NCBI GenBank assembly: GCA_903822975.1
Contig: CAIJRD010000010.1
Span: forward strand, 62,001 to 126,000
Length of the DNA stretch: 64,000 nucleotides
Direction: 5' to 3'
Origin: an uncultured Sinobacteraceae bacterium
GTDB taxonomy: Bacteria > Pseudomonadota > Gammaproteobacteria > Nevskiales > Nevskiaceae
Part shown: positions 1 to 8,112 of the stretch, piece by piece
How positions within the stretch are numbered: the first letter of the stretch is position 1
Layout: the number at the start of each line of letters is the position of its first letter
Notes under the pieces: model-generated
Seen by the model: only the letters and a program-made list of their open reading frames with translations
What the model was told of the DNA's origin: nothing
The model's database searches: none
Made by a program: the position numbers and the translations under genes

Positions 1-868
1 GCCGCTGCAGATCGATCAGCTGTTCGAGCAGCAGCACGCGCATCTGCGCACGCAGGCGTTGCGCCCAGCGCGCGGGATGCGTTAGTCGATGGTGCGTATG
101 CGCGTCGATCGCCTCGATCACCGCGTCGATGCCGCTGCCATAGGTTGCCTGCGTCTTCAACACCGGCGGCAGCCAGCACGCTGGATCGTGCGGATCGGCT
201 CTGAACGCGGTTGCCTCACGCAGATTCGACTGCATACGATCGGCGCCGGCAGTATCGGCCTTGTTGACGACAAAGATATCGCCGACTTCGAGCAGTCCGG
301 CTTTCACCGACTGCACGGCATCGCCGCTGGCCGGCGTCTGCACGATCACCACCGTATGCGCATGACGCAGGATATCGATCTCGCTCTGGCCGACGCCGAC
401 GGTCTCGACCACGATCAGATCCCAACCCATCGCATCGAGCACTTGCAAGGCGTCGCCGGCCGCAACGGCAAGTCCGCCAAGCCGGCCGCGTGCCGCCATG
501 CTGCGGATGAATACACCTTCATCGGCGCTGTGCTGATTCATCCGGATACGGTCGCCGAGAATCGCACCGCCGCTGAACGGACTTGAAGGATCGACTGCCA
601 GTACCGCCACACGCTGGCCGCGGTGTCGGAACTGCTGCAGCAGCCGATCGACCAGCGTGCTCTTGCCCGCACCCGGCGGACCGGTGACGCCGAGTACGGT
701 CGTATTGCCGCCGCGCGCATGCAGTTTCGACAGGATCGAAGCAACACTGGAATCGCCGGATTCGATGCGGGTGATGAGGCGTGCGGCGATGCGCAATTCG
801 CCGCGCGCGAGTGCATCGATCAATTGCAGGTCTGCGTCCTGGGTATCGACCTGCGAATCAACGCTCAT
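1..868 (-). CDS. meaB: MeaB/ArgK-family GTPase, chaperone of B12-dependent acyl-CoA mutase (3' end outside window)
   Basis: This gene runs off the left edge, so only about 289 N-terminal residues are visible. Reading the reverse strand from the ATG at 868 gives a G3E-family P-loop GTPase. The Walker A motif GPPGAGKST lies at about residues 63-71. It is followed by the AVDPSSPFSGGAILGDR segment, the VETVGVGQSE switch and the base-recognition motif VNKAD, all typical of MeaB. Family members load adenosylcobalamin into, and protect, methylmalonyl-, isobutyryl- or 2-hydroxyisobutyryl-CoA mutases. Its start overlaps the stop of the mutase small subunit by 4 bp (ATGA), which supports translational coupling and the same partner. 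The open frame is intact to the edge. The family is clear; the specific mutase partner is inferred from position. Confidence 0.93.
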   Translation of the reverse strand, partial: MSVDSQVDTQDADLQLIDALARGELRIAARLITRIESGDSSVASILSKLHARGGNTTVLGVTGPPGAGKSTLVDRLLQQFRHRGQRVAVLAVDPSSPFSGGAILGDRIRMNQHSADEGVFIRSMAARGRLGGLAVAAGDALQVLDAMGWDLIVVETVGVGQSEIDILRHAHTVVIVQTPASGDAVQSVKAGLLEVGDIFVVNKADTAGADRMQSNLREATAFRADPHDPACWLPPVLKTQATYGSGIDAVIEAIDAHTHHRLTHPARWAQRLRAQMRVLLLEQLIDLQR

Positions 869-1311
869 GCGCCCGAAGCCGAGATCCCGCTGGGCAGCGT
901 CTTGCCGGTGGCCGACTGTAGAAAGGCGACGATCTGGTCCATTGTCGAACCTGGGCCGAAGATGCCGCGGACACCCATTTCGCGCAGCGCCGGTTCGTCG
1001 TCGGCATGGATCAATCCGCCAAGCATGACCGGCACATCGCCGAGCCCGGCGGCGCGCATCTGCTCCATCAGATCGCGCGTGTAGTGCAGGTAGGTTGCGG
1101 TGCTGAAACTCAAGCCCACAAGGTCGGCGTCTTCGGCAATCGTTGCGTTGATCATGCCGCGCGCGGTGTTGTGCTCGCCCAAGTAGATGACCTCGACACC
1201 GCGATCGCGCAGCAACTGCGCCAGCGTGCGAATGCCCTTGCTGTGCACGTCGGTGCCGAGCATGCCGAGCAGGCAGCGGATCTTGCTTTGCGGCATCGGG
1301 CTTTGCGACAT
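865..1311 (-). CDS. B12-binding small subunit of acyl-CoA mutase
   Basis: This 148-residue protein is a stand-alone cobalamin-binding domain. The lower-ligand motif DVHSKG (DxHxxG, His23) is intact and would give base-off/His-on binding. The usual SxL motif is replaced by S-F-S around residue 68. The usual GGxxP loop reads GGLIHADD, so Pro is replaced by His. A canonical IFGPG strand follows. A separate small subunit is the organisation of isobutyryl- and 2-hydroxyisobutyryl-CoA mutases, unlike the single-chain methylmalonyl-CoA mutase. The ATG at 1311 shares one base with the stop of the large subunit (TGATG), and the gene end overlaps meaB. The family is certain; the substrate is not. Confidence 0.92.
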   Translation of the reverse strand: MSQSPMPQSKIRCLLGMLGTDVHSKGIRTLAQLLRDRGVEVIYLGEHNTARGMINATIAEDADLVGLSFSTATYLHYTRDLMEQMRAAGLGDVPVMLGGLIHADDEPALREMGVRGIFGPGSTMDQIVAFLQSATGKTLPSGISASGA

Positions 1312-2990
1312 CAGGGTTTCGTGTAGGTGAAGGGCGATTCGATCGCCTTGAACGGATCGTAAGGCAGATCGTTGGCGCAGCGCACGGTGCCCCAGACTTC
1401 GCCGATGGTCGCGTCCGCGACCAAGGCATCGATCATCGCCTGGTGGCTGTTTTCGCGGCGCCGCGCGATGCGGTAGAGCGCATCGATCCGCTGTGCCAGT
1501 GCCTGAGCATCGCGCCCGGCCTTGCGCTGCTTGAAGCGCTCGATGTGCGCGGTCATGCGGGTTGGATCGAAACGGAAGCGCTTCGGCAGCGTGGACGTCT
1601 TCGGCATGTATTTGTTGACGCCGACGACGATGCGCTGCTGAGTTTCCAGTTCCTTGTGATGACGATAGTTGTAGTCGTCCATCAGGCTTTCGATGGTGCC
1701 GTCTTCGATCGCCTTGATCAGACCGATGGCTTCGATCTTGGCCAACATCGCCAGTGCCTCGGCTTCGACCTGGTTGGTCAGGCTCTCGACGTAATAGCTG
1801 CCGCCCAGAGGATCTGCCGTGCGCGCCGCACCGATCTCGTTGGCGAGAATCTGCTGCGTGCGCGTGGCCAGCTCGCGCGCTTCTTCGGTTGGAATGCAGA
1901 TCGGTTCGTCGTAAGTGCAGGTTTCCACCGACTGCACGCCGCCGAGCAGGGCCGCGAGGGTTTGCACGGCGGCGCGCGACAGATTGTTCAAGGGCTGCTG
2001 ATAAACCAGCGAGCGGCCCGAGGTATGGCAAGCTAGGCGCAGGCGTTGACTGCGCGGATCGACGGAACCGAAACGCTCCTTCATGGTTCGCGCCCAGACG
2101 CGTCGCAGCGCGCGAAATTTGGCGATTTCCTCGAAGAAATCGATATCGGAGGTCGATACCCAGGCCATGCTCGGAGCGACCTGATCGACGTGCATGCCGC
2201 GTGCGATGAGGTCGCCGAAGGTCTGATTGATGATCGCCATGCCGATCGCGATTTCACCGGCAGCGGTCATGCCGCGCTCGCGGATGTCGTACGCCTGCGG
2301 GCAACCCAGTGCCCAGCGCGGCGAGTGTTTGGCGCTGTATTCGATGCAGTCCACGGTGGTGCGGTGGCCCAGCCCGGCCGGCACGATGGCCTCGCTCCAG
2401 CCACCAAGGCGCAACTGCAAGTGATCGGGCATGTGCGAGCCCTGCAGTTGCGAGAGATCTTTTCCCTGGCGCGTGGCCATCGCGGCAACCAGCGGATAGG
2501 TCATCATCGTGCTGTGCCAGGCGATGTCGGTCTTGGTGACATCGATGCCGCGCAGCAGGATTTCGAGATCGCTGACCATCGGCAGTGAACAACCTTCCTG
2601 GCCGGCGTCCGCCGACAGGATCGGATGATCCGGATCGATCGCTTCCTGACTCAGCGTGTCGATGACGACGTTGATCCCGGCGGTCCCCATCTTCAGCGCG
2701 TTCTCGATGCCTTCGCGCGTATCTTCCGGCGAGCCGTAGCCGACGATGTTGCGCAGCGTCCACATGCGGCTGCGATACATCTGCGAATAGGCCCCGCGCG
2801 TATACGGATACTCGCCCGGATCGCCGAGATCGCGCGCATAGTCGGTCTCGGCGACATCTTCCGGTCCGTAGCTCGCCTTGGTTTCGAGTCCGCTCCAGGT
2901 CGCGGTGCGCGACAGCTTCACCGATACGTCGTCGAGATGCGCCTGAATGCCGGCCGCGCGCAGCGCGTCGTCCTGTCCATCGCCGCTCAT
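1311..2990 (-). CDS. Large (catalytic) subunit of a divergent B12-dependent acyl-CoA mutase
   Basis: This 559-residue protein has the TIM-barrel fold signature of the methylmalonyl-CoA mutase large chain: PYTRGAY near 63, FRALRRVWAR, QQPLNNLSRAAVQ, and PLGGSYYVESLTNQVE. By hand alignment, the position of substrate-contacting Tyr89 (MCM) or Phe80 (ICM) is Ile82, as reported for 2-hydroxyisobutyryl-CoA mutase. The Arg207 (MCM) or Gln198 (ICM) position falls in a Gly-Gly pair at 196-197. The catalytic His244 of the YHIREAG motif is Asp235 (YDIRERG). It is therefore unlikely to be a methylmalonyl-CoA mutase; it may rearrange an unusual branched or hydroxylated acyl-CoA. The ATG at 2990 overlaps the synthetase stop by 4 bp. 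Confidence 0.9.
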   Translation of the reverse strand: MSGDGQDDALRAAGIQAHLDDVSVKLSRTATWSGLETKASYGPEDVAETDYARDLGDPGEYPYTRGAYSQMYRSRMWTLRNIVGYGSPEDTREGIENALKMGTAGINVVIDTLSQEAIDPDHPILSADAGQEGCSLPMVSDLEILLRGIDVTKTDIAWHSTMMTYPLVAAMATRQGKDLSQLQGSHMPDHLQLRLGGWSEAIVPAGLGHRTTVDCIEYSAKHSPRWALGCPQAYDIRERGMTAAGEIAIGMAIINQTFGDLIARGMHVDQVAPSMAWVSTSDIDFFEEIAKFRALRRVWARTMKERFGSVDPRSQRLRLACHTSGRSLVYQQPLNNLSRAAVQTLAALLGGVQSVETCTYDEPICIPTEEARELATRTQQILANEIGAARTADPLGGSYYVESLTNQVEAEALAMLAKIEAIGLIKAIEDGTIESLMDDYNYRHHKELETQQRIVVGVNKYMPKTSTLPKRFRFDPTRMTAHIERFKQRKAGRDAQALAQRIDALYRIARRRENSHQAMIDALVADATIGEVWGTVRCANDLPYDPFKAIESPFTYTKP

Positions 2991-4684
2991 GCCGGAACCT
3001 TTTGCATGGCTTCGGTTCGTTCGCGCAGCACGAATTTCTGAATCTTTCCCGAGGCATTCACTGGCAGGTTGTCGACGAACTGCCACAGCCGCGGCACCTT
3101 GTGTCTGGCGATTCGTTGCTGCAGGAACTGCGTCAGCGCCTCGTCGTCGGTGTGCTGGCCGGGTTTGAGAATCACCGCGGCGGCAACCTGTTCGCCCCAT
3201 TTCTCGTCGGCGATGCCGAACACTGCCGCCTGCGCCACGGCGGGATGATCCGCCAGGGCGTCTTCGATTTCGCGCGGATAAATGTTCTCGCCGCCGCGGA
3301 TGATCATGTCCTTCAATCGACCCGTCACCTGCAGATAGCCATCGTCGCGCATCAGGCCGAGGTCGCCGGTATGGACCCAACCCTCGTCATCGATCGTTTC
3401 CCGCGTTTTCTCCGGCATGCGGAAATATTCGATCATCCGGCAGCGCGTGCGTACGCAGATTTCACCGATCTCTCCGATTGGCACGACCGTACCGCGCTCC
3501 GGCGCGATGATCTTCATCTCCGACAAGGGCAGCGGCGTGCCGACACTCTGCGTGACTTTTTCCGGATCGTCGCCACGTCGCGTCAGGCACATGCAACCGC
3601 CGGCTTCGGTCTGGCCGAACAGCGTCATCACTTCGGCCGGAGTCTTGTCGCGGACCGAGCGCACCAGTTCCGGTACGACAACCGTCCCGCCCGTGACGAT
3701 CACCTGCAGGCTAGACAAGTCGGTGCGAGTCAGACGCTCGCTCTGCAACATCGCCACCAGCATGGTTGGAACCGCCATCGTCACCGCGACACGGTAGCGC
3801 TCGATGGCGTCGAGCATGGCTTCGGCGCTGAATTCGGCGAGCAGCACCTGCGTGCCGAGATTGGACAAGCAGCCGAGCGTCATCGTGACACTGCCGCCGA
3901 CGTGAAACATCGGCAACATATTGAGCCAAGCCGAGCCGGGTGCGATCTGCAAGCGCTCGGTCGACAGCCGCGCGTTGTTGACGATGCCGCGGTGCTCAAG
4001 AATCGCGCCCTTCGGCTTGCCGGTGGTGCCGGAGGTGAACAGGATCATCGCAGCCGCATCGGCGCGAACCTGCGGCAGGACCGCGTCCCCGGCACCGGTG
4101 ACGAATGCGGTCCATTCGTCCATGAAGATGATGGATTGGAGCGCGGGCAGGCGTGGCTTCAGCGCTTCGATGACGGCGGCATTGTCGAGCTTGCGAAACA
4201 CGCGATCGAGAAACAGGCCGCGTACCTCGCCCTGGGTCAGCAGGTATTCAATTTCGCTGGCGCGATTGGCCGGGTTGAGCGTGACCAGCACGATGCCGGC
4301 CAGTGCCGCGCCAACGTGCAGCAGGATGATTTCCGCACTGCCACCGGCCCAGGTCGCGACGCGATCGCCTGGCTTGAATACGCCGAGCAATGCCCGCGCG
4401 GCCTGCTCGGCGTCTGTCTGCAACTGTTGATAGGTCCAGGTCCGCGCTGTGCCGTCTGCGGACGGCACGATCAGCGCAAGCCGTTGCGGCGCTTTGCGCA
4501 CGCAGTCACGCAATAGATCGGCAACCGAAAGTTCGAGGTAACTGGCGTCCGTTTCGGCAACCAGATACGACGGACGCGCGCGCTCGGATTGAGCGATGAA
4601 TGTCGCAGCGCCGCTGTCGTTGCCGGTACTGGTTGTGGTGCTCAGATTCTGTCTCCTTGCCTCGGCTTGGGCCGCTGCCGACAT
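2987..4684 (-). CDS. AMP-forming acyl-CoA synthetase, first gene of the mutase operon
   Basis: This 565-residue ANL-superfamily ligase activates a carboxylic acid to its CoA thioester. The P-loop-like motif FTSGTTGKPKGA, the GQTEAGG motif, GWVHTGDLG, GRLKDMIIRGGENIYP and the C-terminal catalytic Lys in NASGKIQKF are all present. It is the promoter-proximal gene of the operon and presumably makes the CoA substrate of the mutase. That resembles the ligase-mutase-chaperone operon described for 2-hydroxyisobutyrate degradation. The ATG at 4684 was chosen; a TTG at 4711 would add nine residues, and neither has a strong Shine-Dalgarno. The operator-like palindrome at 4732-4751 lies just upstream. 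The exact acid is unknown. Confidence 0.9.
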   Translation of the reverse strand: MSAAAQAEARRQNLSTTTSTGNDSGAATFIAQSERARPSYLVAETDASYLELSVADLLRDCVRKAPQRLALIVPSADGTARTWTYQQLQTDAEQAARALLGVFKPGDRVATWAGGSAEIILLHVGAALAGIVLVTLNPANRASEIEYLLTQGEVRGLFLDRVFRKLDNAAVIEALKPRLPALQSIIFMDEWTAFVTGAGDAVLPQVRADAAAMILFTSGTTGKPKGAILEHRGIVNNARLSTERLQIAPGSAWLNMLPMFHVGGSVTMTLGCLSNLGTQVLLAEFSAEAMLDAIERYRVAVTMAVPTMLVAMLQSERLTRTDLSSLQVIVTGGTVVVPELVRSVRDKTPAEVMTLFGQTEAGGCMCLTRRGDDPEKVTQSVGTPLPLSEMKIIAPERGTVVPIGEIGEICVRTRCRMIEYFRMPEKTRETIDDEGWVHTGDLGLMRDDGYLQVTGRLKDMIIRGGENIYPREIEDALADHPAVAQAAVFGIADEKWGEQVAAAVILKPGQHTDDEALTQFLQQRIARHKVPRLWQFVDNLPVNASGKIQKFVLRERTEAMQKVPA

Positions 4685-4731
4685 TCCGACGGAGTCGACG
4701 CTCCCTCGCAACCGACCGGGCGGCTTGCAGG

Positions 4732-4751
4732 ATTAGTATATCCGAGCTAAT
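4732..4751. promoter_or_regulatory. Operator-like inverted repeat ahead of the synthetase-mutase operon
   Basis: ATTAG and CTAAT form a perfect inverted repeat separated by 10 nt. The core TAGTATA-N5-GCTAAT recurs in front of the Rieske oxygenase gene at 5641-5659. It lies 48 nt upstream of the synthetase ATG, between that gene and the TetR gene, a usual place for a local repressor site. Confidence 0.6.
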
Positions 4752-4799
4752 TACGTATGGCTCCGTCCGATCGACGATCACGCGCCGATTGTGGAGTGA

Positions 4800-5456
4800 T
4801 CAGCCCTCGCTGCGCGCCTGACGTTTCAACTCGGCCTGCACGGACTTGAAGAACGCCTGGTCGACATAGTGGTGAGTCAGAAAGAAAATGTGGTTCACGC
4901 CATCGGCCAGCAGCTGGCGTTCGGAAACCTGCCGTCCCGGCGGCATGATCTGCATCACCATCAACCAGCCCAGCCATTGCCACCAAGTGCAGTCGATCAG
5001 CATGTCGAGGCTGTAGGGTTTCTGCACCGGGCTCATGAAACCGTCGGCGATCAGCTGGCGGGTTTGCCGCACGAAGCTGCGCTTGGTCGAGTCGATCACT
5101 TTCTGATACCGCGCCGGGTCCAGAAGATCGTTCCGAATCAGGTAATTGGAGCCGACGAACAGAAAGCGATAACGCAAGGTCACGCCGAGCAGATCCATGT
5201 AGGCCTGGCTGAAGGTCTTCGCGTCCGAAGCAAATGGAAACTGGTCGACCGAGGTCTGCAGCTGGCGTTCGAACTCGTCCACGTGCTCACCGATCAGATC
5301 CATCTTTTTTTCAAAATGGTAGGTCAGGTTGCCGGTGCTGATGGCCAATGCTTCGGCGATCTGGTTGATCGACACCGCCTCCACACCATACCGGTTGAAT
5401 AATTCGGCGCTGGTGGCGAGCACACGCTGATGGGTGCTTATCTTCTTCTTGGGCAT
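4800..5456 (-). CDS. TetR-family regulator of the mutase/Rieske locus
   Basis: This is a TetR/AcrR-type repressor of about 218 residues. The N-terminal helix-turn-helix region includes VSINQIAEALAISTGNLTYHFEKK. The larger C-terminal part is Trp- and Met-rich (WWQWLGWLMVMQIMPPG) and likely binds a hydrophobic ligand. An upstream ATG at 5483 would add nine residues; MPKKK at 5456 looks like the more natural start. It sits between the leftward synthetase-mutase operon and the rightward Rieske gene. Matching candidate operators lie in front of both, so it probably controls both. The ligand could be the pathway acid or its CoA ester, but that is a guess. Confidence 0.88.
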   Translation of the reverse strand: MPKKKISTHQRVLATSAELFNRYGVEAVSINQIAEALAISTGNLTYHFEKKMDLIGEHVDEFERQLQTSVDQFPFASDAKTFSQAYMDLLGVTLRYRFLFVGSNYLIRNDLLDPARYQKVIDSTKRSFVRQTRQLIADGFMSPVQKPYSLDMLIDCTWWQWLGWLMVMQIMPPGRQVSERQLLADGVNHIFFLTHHYVDQAFFKSVQAELKRQARSEG

Positions 5457-5640
5457 TACTTGAATGGGAGAGTGACCGGGCATTTACGACAGTTTAGCGC
5501 GGGCCTGCCGGTCAGCCGGAACGCGGTGCTAAGCGGTAATCGCGATGAACGTTGGCAGAGGCCGCTGATGAGCACACGGGATGTCGGTGCCCGCTCGACG
5601 AATAGTCGCCTCCATTGCTTGAGTGACCCCGTCGAGTGAT

Positions 5641-5659
5641 CTAGTATAGTTGTGCTAAT
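5641..5659. promoter_or_regulatory. Second copy of the operator-like site, ahead of the Rieske gene
   Basis: CTAG-N10-CTAAT matches the site at 4732-4751 in 14 of the 15 bases outside the variable spacer (shared core TAGTATA-N5-GCTAAT-N-A). It ends 19 nt before the GTG start of the oxygenase gene, a position where a bound repressor would block transcription. Confidence 0.58.
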
Positions 5660-5678
5660 AACAGCGAGGAGACGGTGC

Positions 5679-7067
5679 GTGGGCAAAATCGAATTCGACT
5701 ACAAGCAGGGCTTCGTGGCCTATCCGGGTGGCCGCTCGGGGCCGGCAGGAGACAAGGCTCCGTATGTCGACCTCGGAACCGGTCGACCCGACCGGACGCG
5801 CTACTTCTCGAAAGAAGAAGCCGACCTCGAGTGGCAACACCTATGGATGAAGACCTGGGCGTTCGCCGGCCTGCTGCAAGATATTCCCAACGTGGGCGAC
5901 TACCTGCGTTACAACCTCGGCAAGGAGTCGTTCGTCGTGGTGCGGACGAAGACGGGCGTGAAGGCGTATTACAACGTCTGCCCGCATCGTGGAAACAGGC
6001 TCGTGCACACCGACTTCGGCACCACGGCAAACGCGTGCTTCACCTGCGACTTCCACGGCTGGAAATACAACCTTGATGGCAGCAACAAGGAAATCCGCGA
6101 CGAACTCATCTTCCGACCGGAAGTGATCTGCGACCGTCCCGGGCTCACGCAGGTCAGCTGTGATGTCTGGAACAGCATGATCTTCGTCAATCCCGATCCG
6201 AAGCCGCGCCTCACGCTGCTCGAGCACCTCGATGTGATGCCGCAGCACCTGGAGCACTACGACTTCAGCCGCCTGCGCGTGCTGCGCGATCTCGAGTTCT
6301 GCTGGGATGCCAACTGGAAGACCGCGCTCGATGCGTTCATCGAGTTCTATCACGCTGACGACGTGCACCCGGAAGCGATTCCGGTCAGCGAGATGCTCGA
6401 GTGCCAGTACGATCTGTACAAGAATGGCCTGAGCCGGATGATCATTCCGATCGGTTACGTCACCAGCCGGCACGACGATCGCGACACGGTCAATGAATCG
6501 CTGAAGATGTTCGTGTCGATTTACGGCGGCAACCCCGACGACTACAAGCATCTGAAGGGTTACGAATACAAACAGGCGATGACCGATACGAAGCGTAAGT
6601 GGGCCAAGAAACACGGCTACGACTTCTTCGACAAACTCTCCGACGATCAGGTGGTCGACGACTGGAATTATTCGCCGTTCCCGAACATGACGATCAACGT
6701 GTTCGCCGATTCGGTGCTGCTGCAGATCTTCCGTCCGCACCCGACCGATCCGCGCAAGAGCTACTACAACGCGATCACTCTGTGTCTGCCGGTGAGCGAT
6801 GACACCACGCAGGTGCTGGATCTGAATTCCTTCGGTCCTGAGTCCTTCGGTCCGGCCGGCTGGAAAGGAGAGGAGCGACCGGCACGCTTCACACCAAAGG
6901 AGCTTTCGGAGTTCGGCTATCTGCTCGCGCAGGATGTGCGACGCATTCCGGAAGTCCAGAAAGGGCTCGAGTCCGAATGCTTCAAGGGCGCGCGCCTGTC
7001 CGAGTCGGAAATTCGAATTCGTCACTATCTCGCGGAAATCGATCGACTGATCGGGCGCACGCCGTAA
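5679..7067 (+). CDS. Rieske non-heme iron oxygenase, alpha-subunit type
   Basis: This 462-residue protein has a Rieske [2Fe-2S] domain: Cys101-x-His103 (CPHRG) and Cys123-x2-His126 (CDFHGWKY). The catalytic domain shows the mononuclear iron ligands His225 and His230 in FYHADDVHPE and a likely Asp419. No reductase or ferredoxin gene is adjacent, so electron donors must come from elsewhere. The GTG at 5679 was chosen because GAGGAGA lies 6 nt upstream; an in-frame GTG at 5652 lies inside the operator-like site. The matching operators link it to the mutase operon. Rieske oxygenases of similar size hydroxylate tertiary alcohols in fuel-ether degradation upstream of a B12 mutase. An analogous role is plausible, but the substrate is unknown. 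Confidence 0.9.
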   Translation: MGKIEFDYKQGFVAYPGGRSGPAGDKAPYVDLGTGRPDRTRYFSKEEADLEWQHLWMKTWAFAGLLQDIPNVGDYLRYNLGKESFVVVRTKTGVKAYYNVCPHRGNRLVHTDFGTTANACFTCDFHGWKYNLDGSNKEIRDELIFRPEVICDRPGLTQVSCDVWNSMIFVNPDPKPRLTLLEHLDVMPQHLEHYDFSRLRVLRDLEFCWDANWKTALDAFIEFYHADDVHPEAIPVSEMLECQYDLYKNGLSRMIIPIGYVTSRHDDRDTVNESLKMFVSIYGGNPDDYKHLKGYEYKQAMTDTKRKWAKKHGYDFFDKLSDDQVVDDWNYSPFPNMTINVFADSVLLQIFRPHPTDPRKSYYNAITLCLPVSDDTTQVLDLNSFGPESFGPAGWKGEERPARFTPKELSEFGYLLAQDVRRIPEVQKGLESECFKGARLSESEIRIRHYLAEIDRLIGRTP

Positions 7068-7074
7068 GTCGAAG

Positions 7075-7096
7075 CGGCAGCGTGTAGGCGCTGCCG
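7075..7096 (+). terminator. Hairpin downstream of the Rieske gene
   Basis: CGGCAGCG and CGCTGCCG form a perfect 8-bp stem with a 6-nt loop, starting 8 nt after the Rieske stop codon. There is no U-run, so it may be a 3'-end stabiliser or a weak terminator. Confidence 0.4.
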
Positions 7097-7264
7097 GGTT
7101 CGCCGAGTCAACCAATGCGCAGTGGCGTCGGAGCGTTTGGTTGCAGTAACCGCAGTGCGCCGGTTTCGAAAGTAGTCGGCGGACTGCTATGAATCTCGAC
7201 CTGCGTGCTTGCGGGCTGCGCCGGCAAGCTCTGCGGTGAAATAAGAACAAGGGGGAGCGTCGCG

Positions 7265-8104
7265 ATGGAATTGATCACATTGAGCACGGCGAGCAGTGCG
7301 GGGATCTTCTGGATCTGCGCGCTTTACACCGTCTCTATCGTCACTGCGATCTGGTTGCTCGGATTGGTACTGGGCGACCACTCGGTGATGGATGGCTATT
7401 ACGGTTTCGGCTACGCGATTCCGGTATGGATCGCGTTCGCGTTGTCGCACGCGCAGTCGCAAACCGCAGCGATGCTGTTGCTGATGGCCTCGCTGCACGG
7501 CTGCAGGCTGGGGCTTTATCTGTCGATCCGTTGGTTGGGTTATCGCAAGACCTTCGGCGGCGATCCGCGCTATCTGAATTTCGTCAAGCAGCTCAGCCCC
7601 GGCTACTGGTGGAAGAGCTTCTTCAAGGTGATGGAACCGCAGGCGATTCTGATCGTTGTGCTCGGATTGCCTGCAGTGTGGGGCGTGTTGGCGACGCCCG
7701 CCGTGCCGATGCAACTGATGGGATGGATCGGCACCGCCGTTGGCCTGATCATTTTCGGCGTCGGCTACTACTTTGAAACCGCTGCCGATGCCCAGCTGCA
7801 GGCGTTCAAGGCCGATGCGCACAACAAGGGCCGCTATCTGCAAACCGGCGTTTGGACTAACAGCCGCCATCCGAACTACTTCGGCAATACTGCGGTGTGG
7901 TGGGGCATCTGGCTGGTGGCGGTCGCCGGCAATCCTGCACTGTGGTGGACGGTGGTTGCGCCGATCGTCAACACGATCATGCTGACCAAGGTGCTCGGCA
8001 GCCAGTTCCAGGACAACTACATGGGTGCGCGACCGGAGTATCAGGCCTTGATGCGCCGGACCAATCGTTTCCTGCCGTATCCGCCGCCGAAAAAACAGGG
8101 TTGA
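7265..8104 (+). CDS. DUF1295-family integral membrane protein (steroid 5-alpha-reductase-like)
   Basis: This 279-residue protein has about seven hydrophobic segments. The C-terminal signature GVWTNSRHPNYFGNTAVWWG is diagnostic of DUF1295, related to steroid 5-alpha-reductases and isoprenylcysteine methyltransferases, which bind NADPH or SAM at the membrane. The ATG at 7265 follows a strong GGGGGAG eight bases upstream. The flavoprotein gene begins 8 nt after its stop, so the pair is probably co-transcribed and may reduce or desaturate a lipid or isoprenoid substrate. The reaction cannot be assigned from sequence. Confidence 0.86.
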   Translation: MELITLSTASSAGIFWICALYTVSIVTAIWLLGLVLGDHSVMDGYYGFGYAIPVWIAFALSHAQSQTAAMLLLMASLHGCRLGLYLSIRWLGYRKTFGGDPRYLNFVKQLSPGYWWKSFFKVMEPQAILIVVLGLPAVWGVLATPAVPMQLMGWIGTAVGLIIFGVGYYFETAADAQLQAFKADAHNKGRYLQTGVWTNSRHPNYFGNTAVWWGIWLVAVAGNPALWWTVVAPIVNTIMLTKVLGSQFQDNYMGARPEYQALMRRTNRFLPYPPPKKQG

Positions 8105-8112
8105 TCGAAGGT

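Noticed and set aside
865..2990. Methylmalonyl-CoA mutase proper
   Set aside because: Split subunits and the Ile, Gly and Asp changes at the substrate and catalytic sites argue against it.
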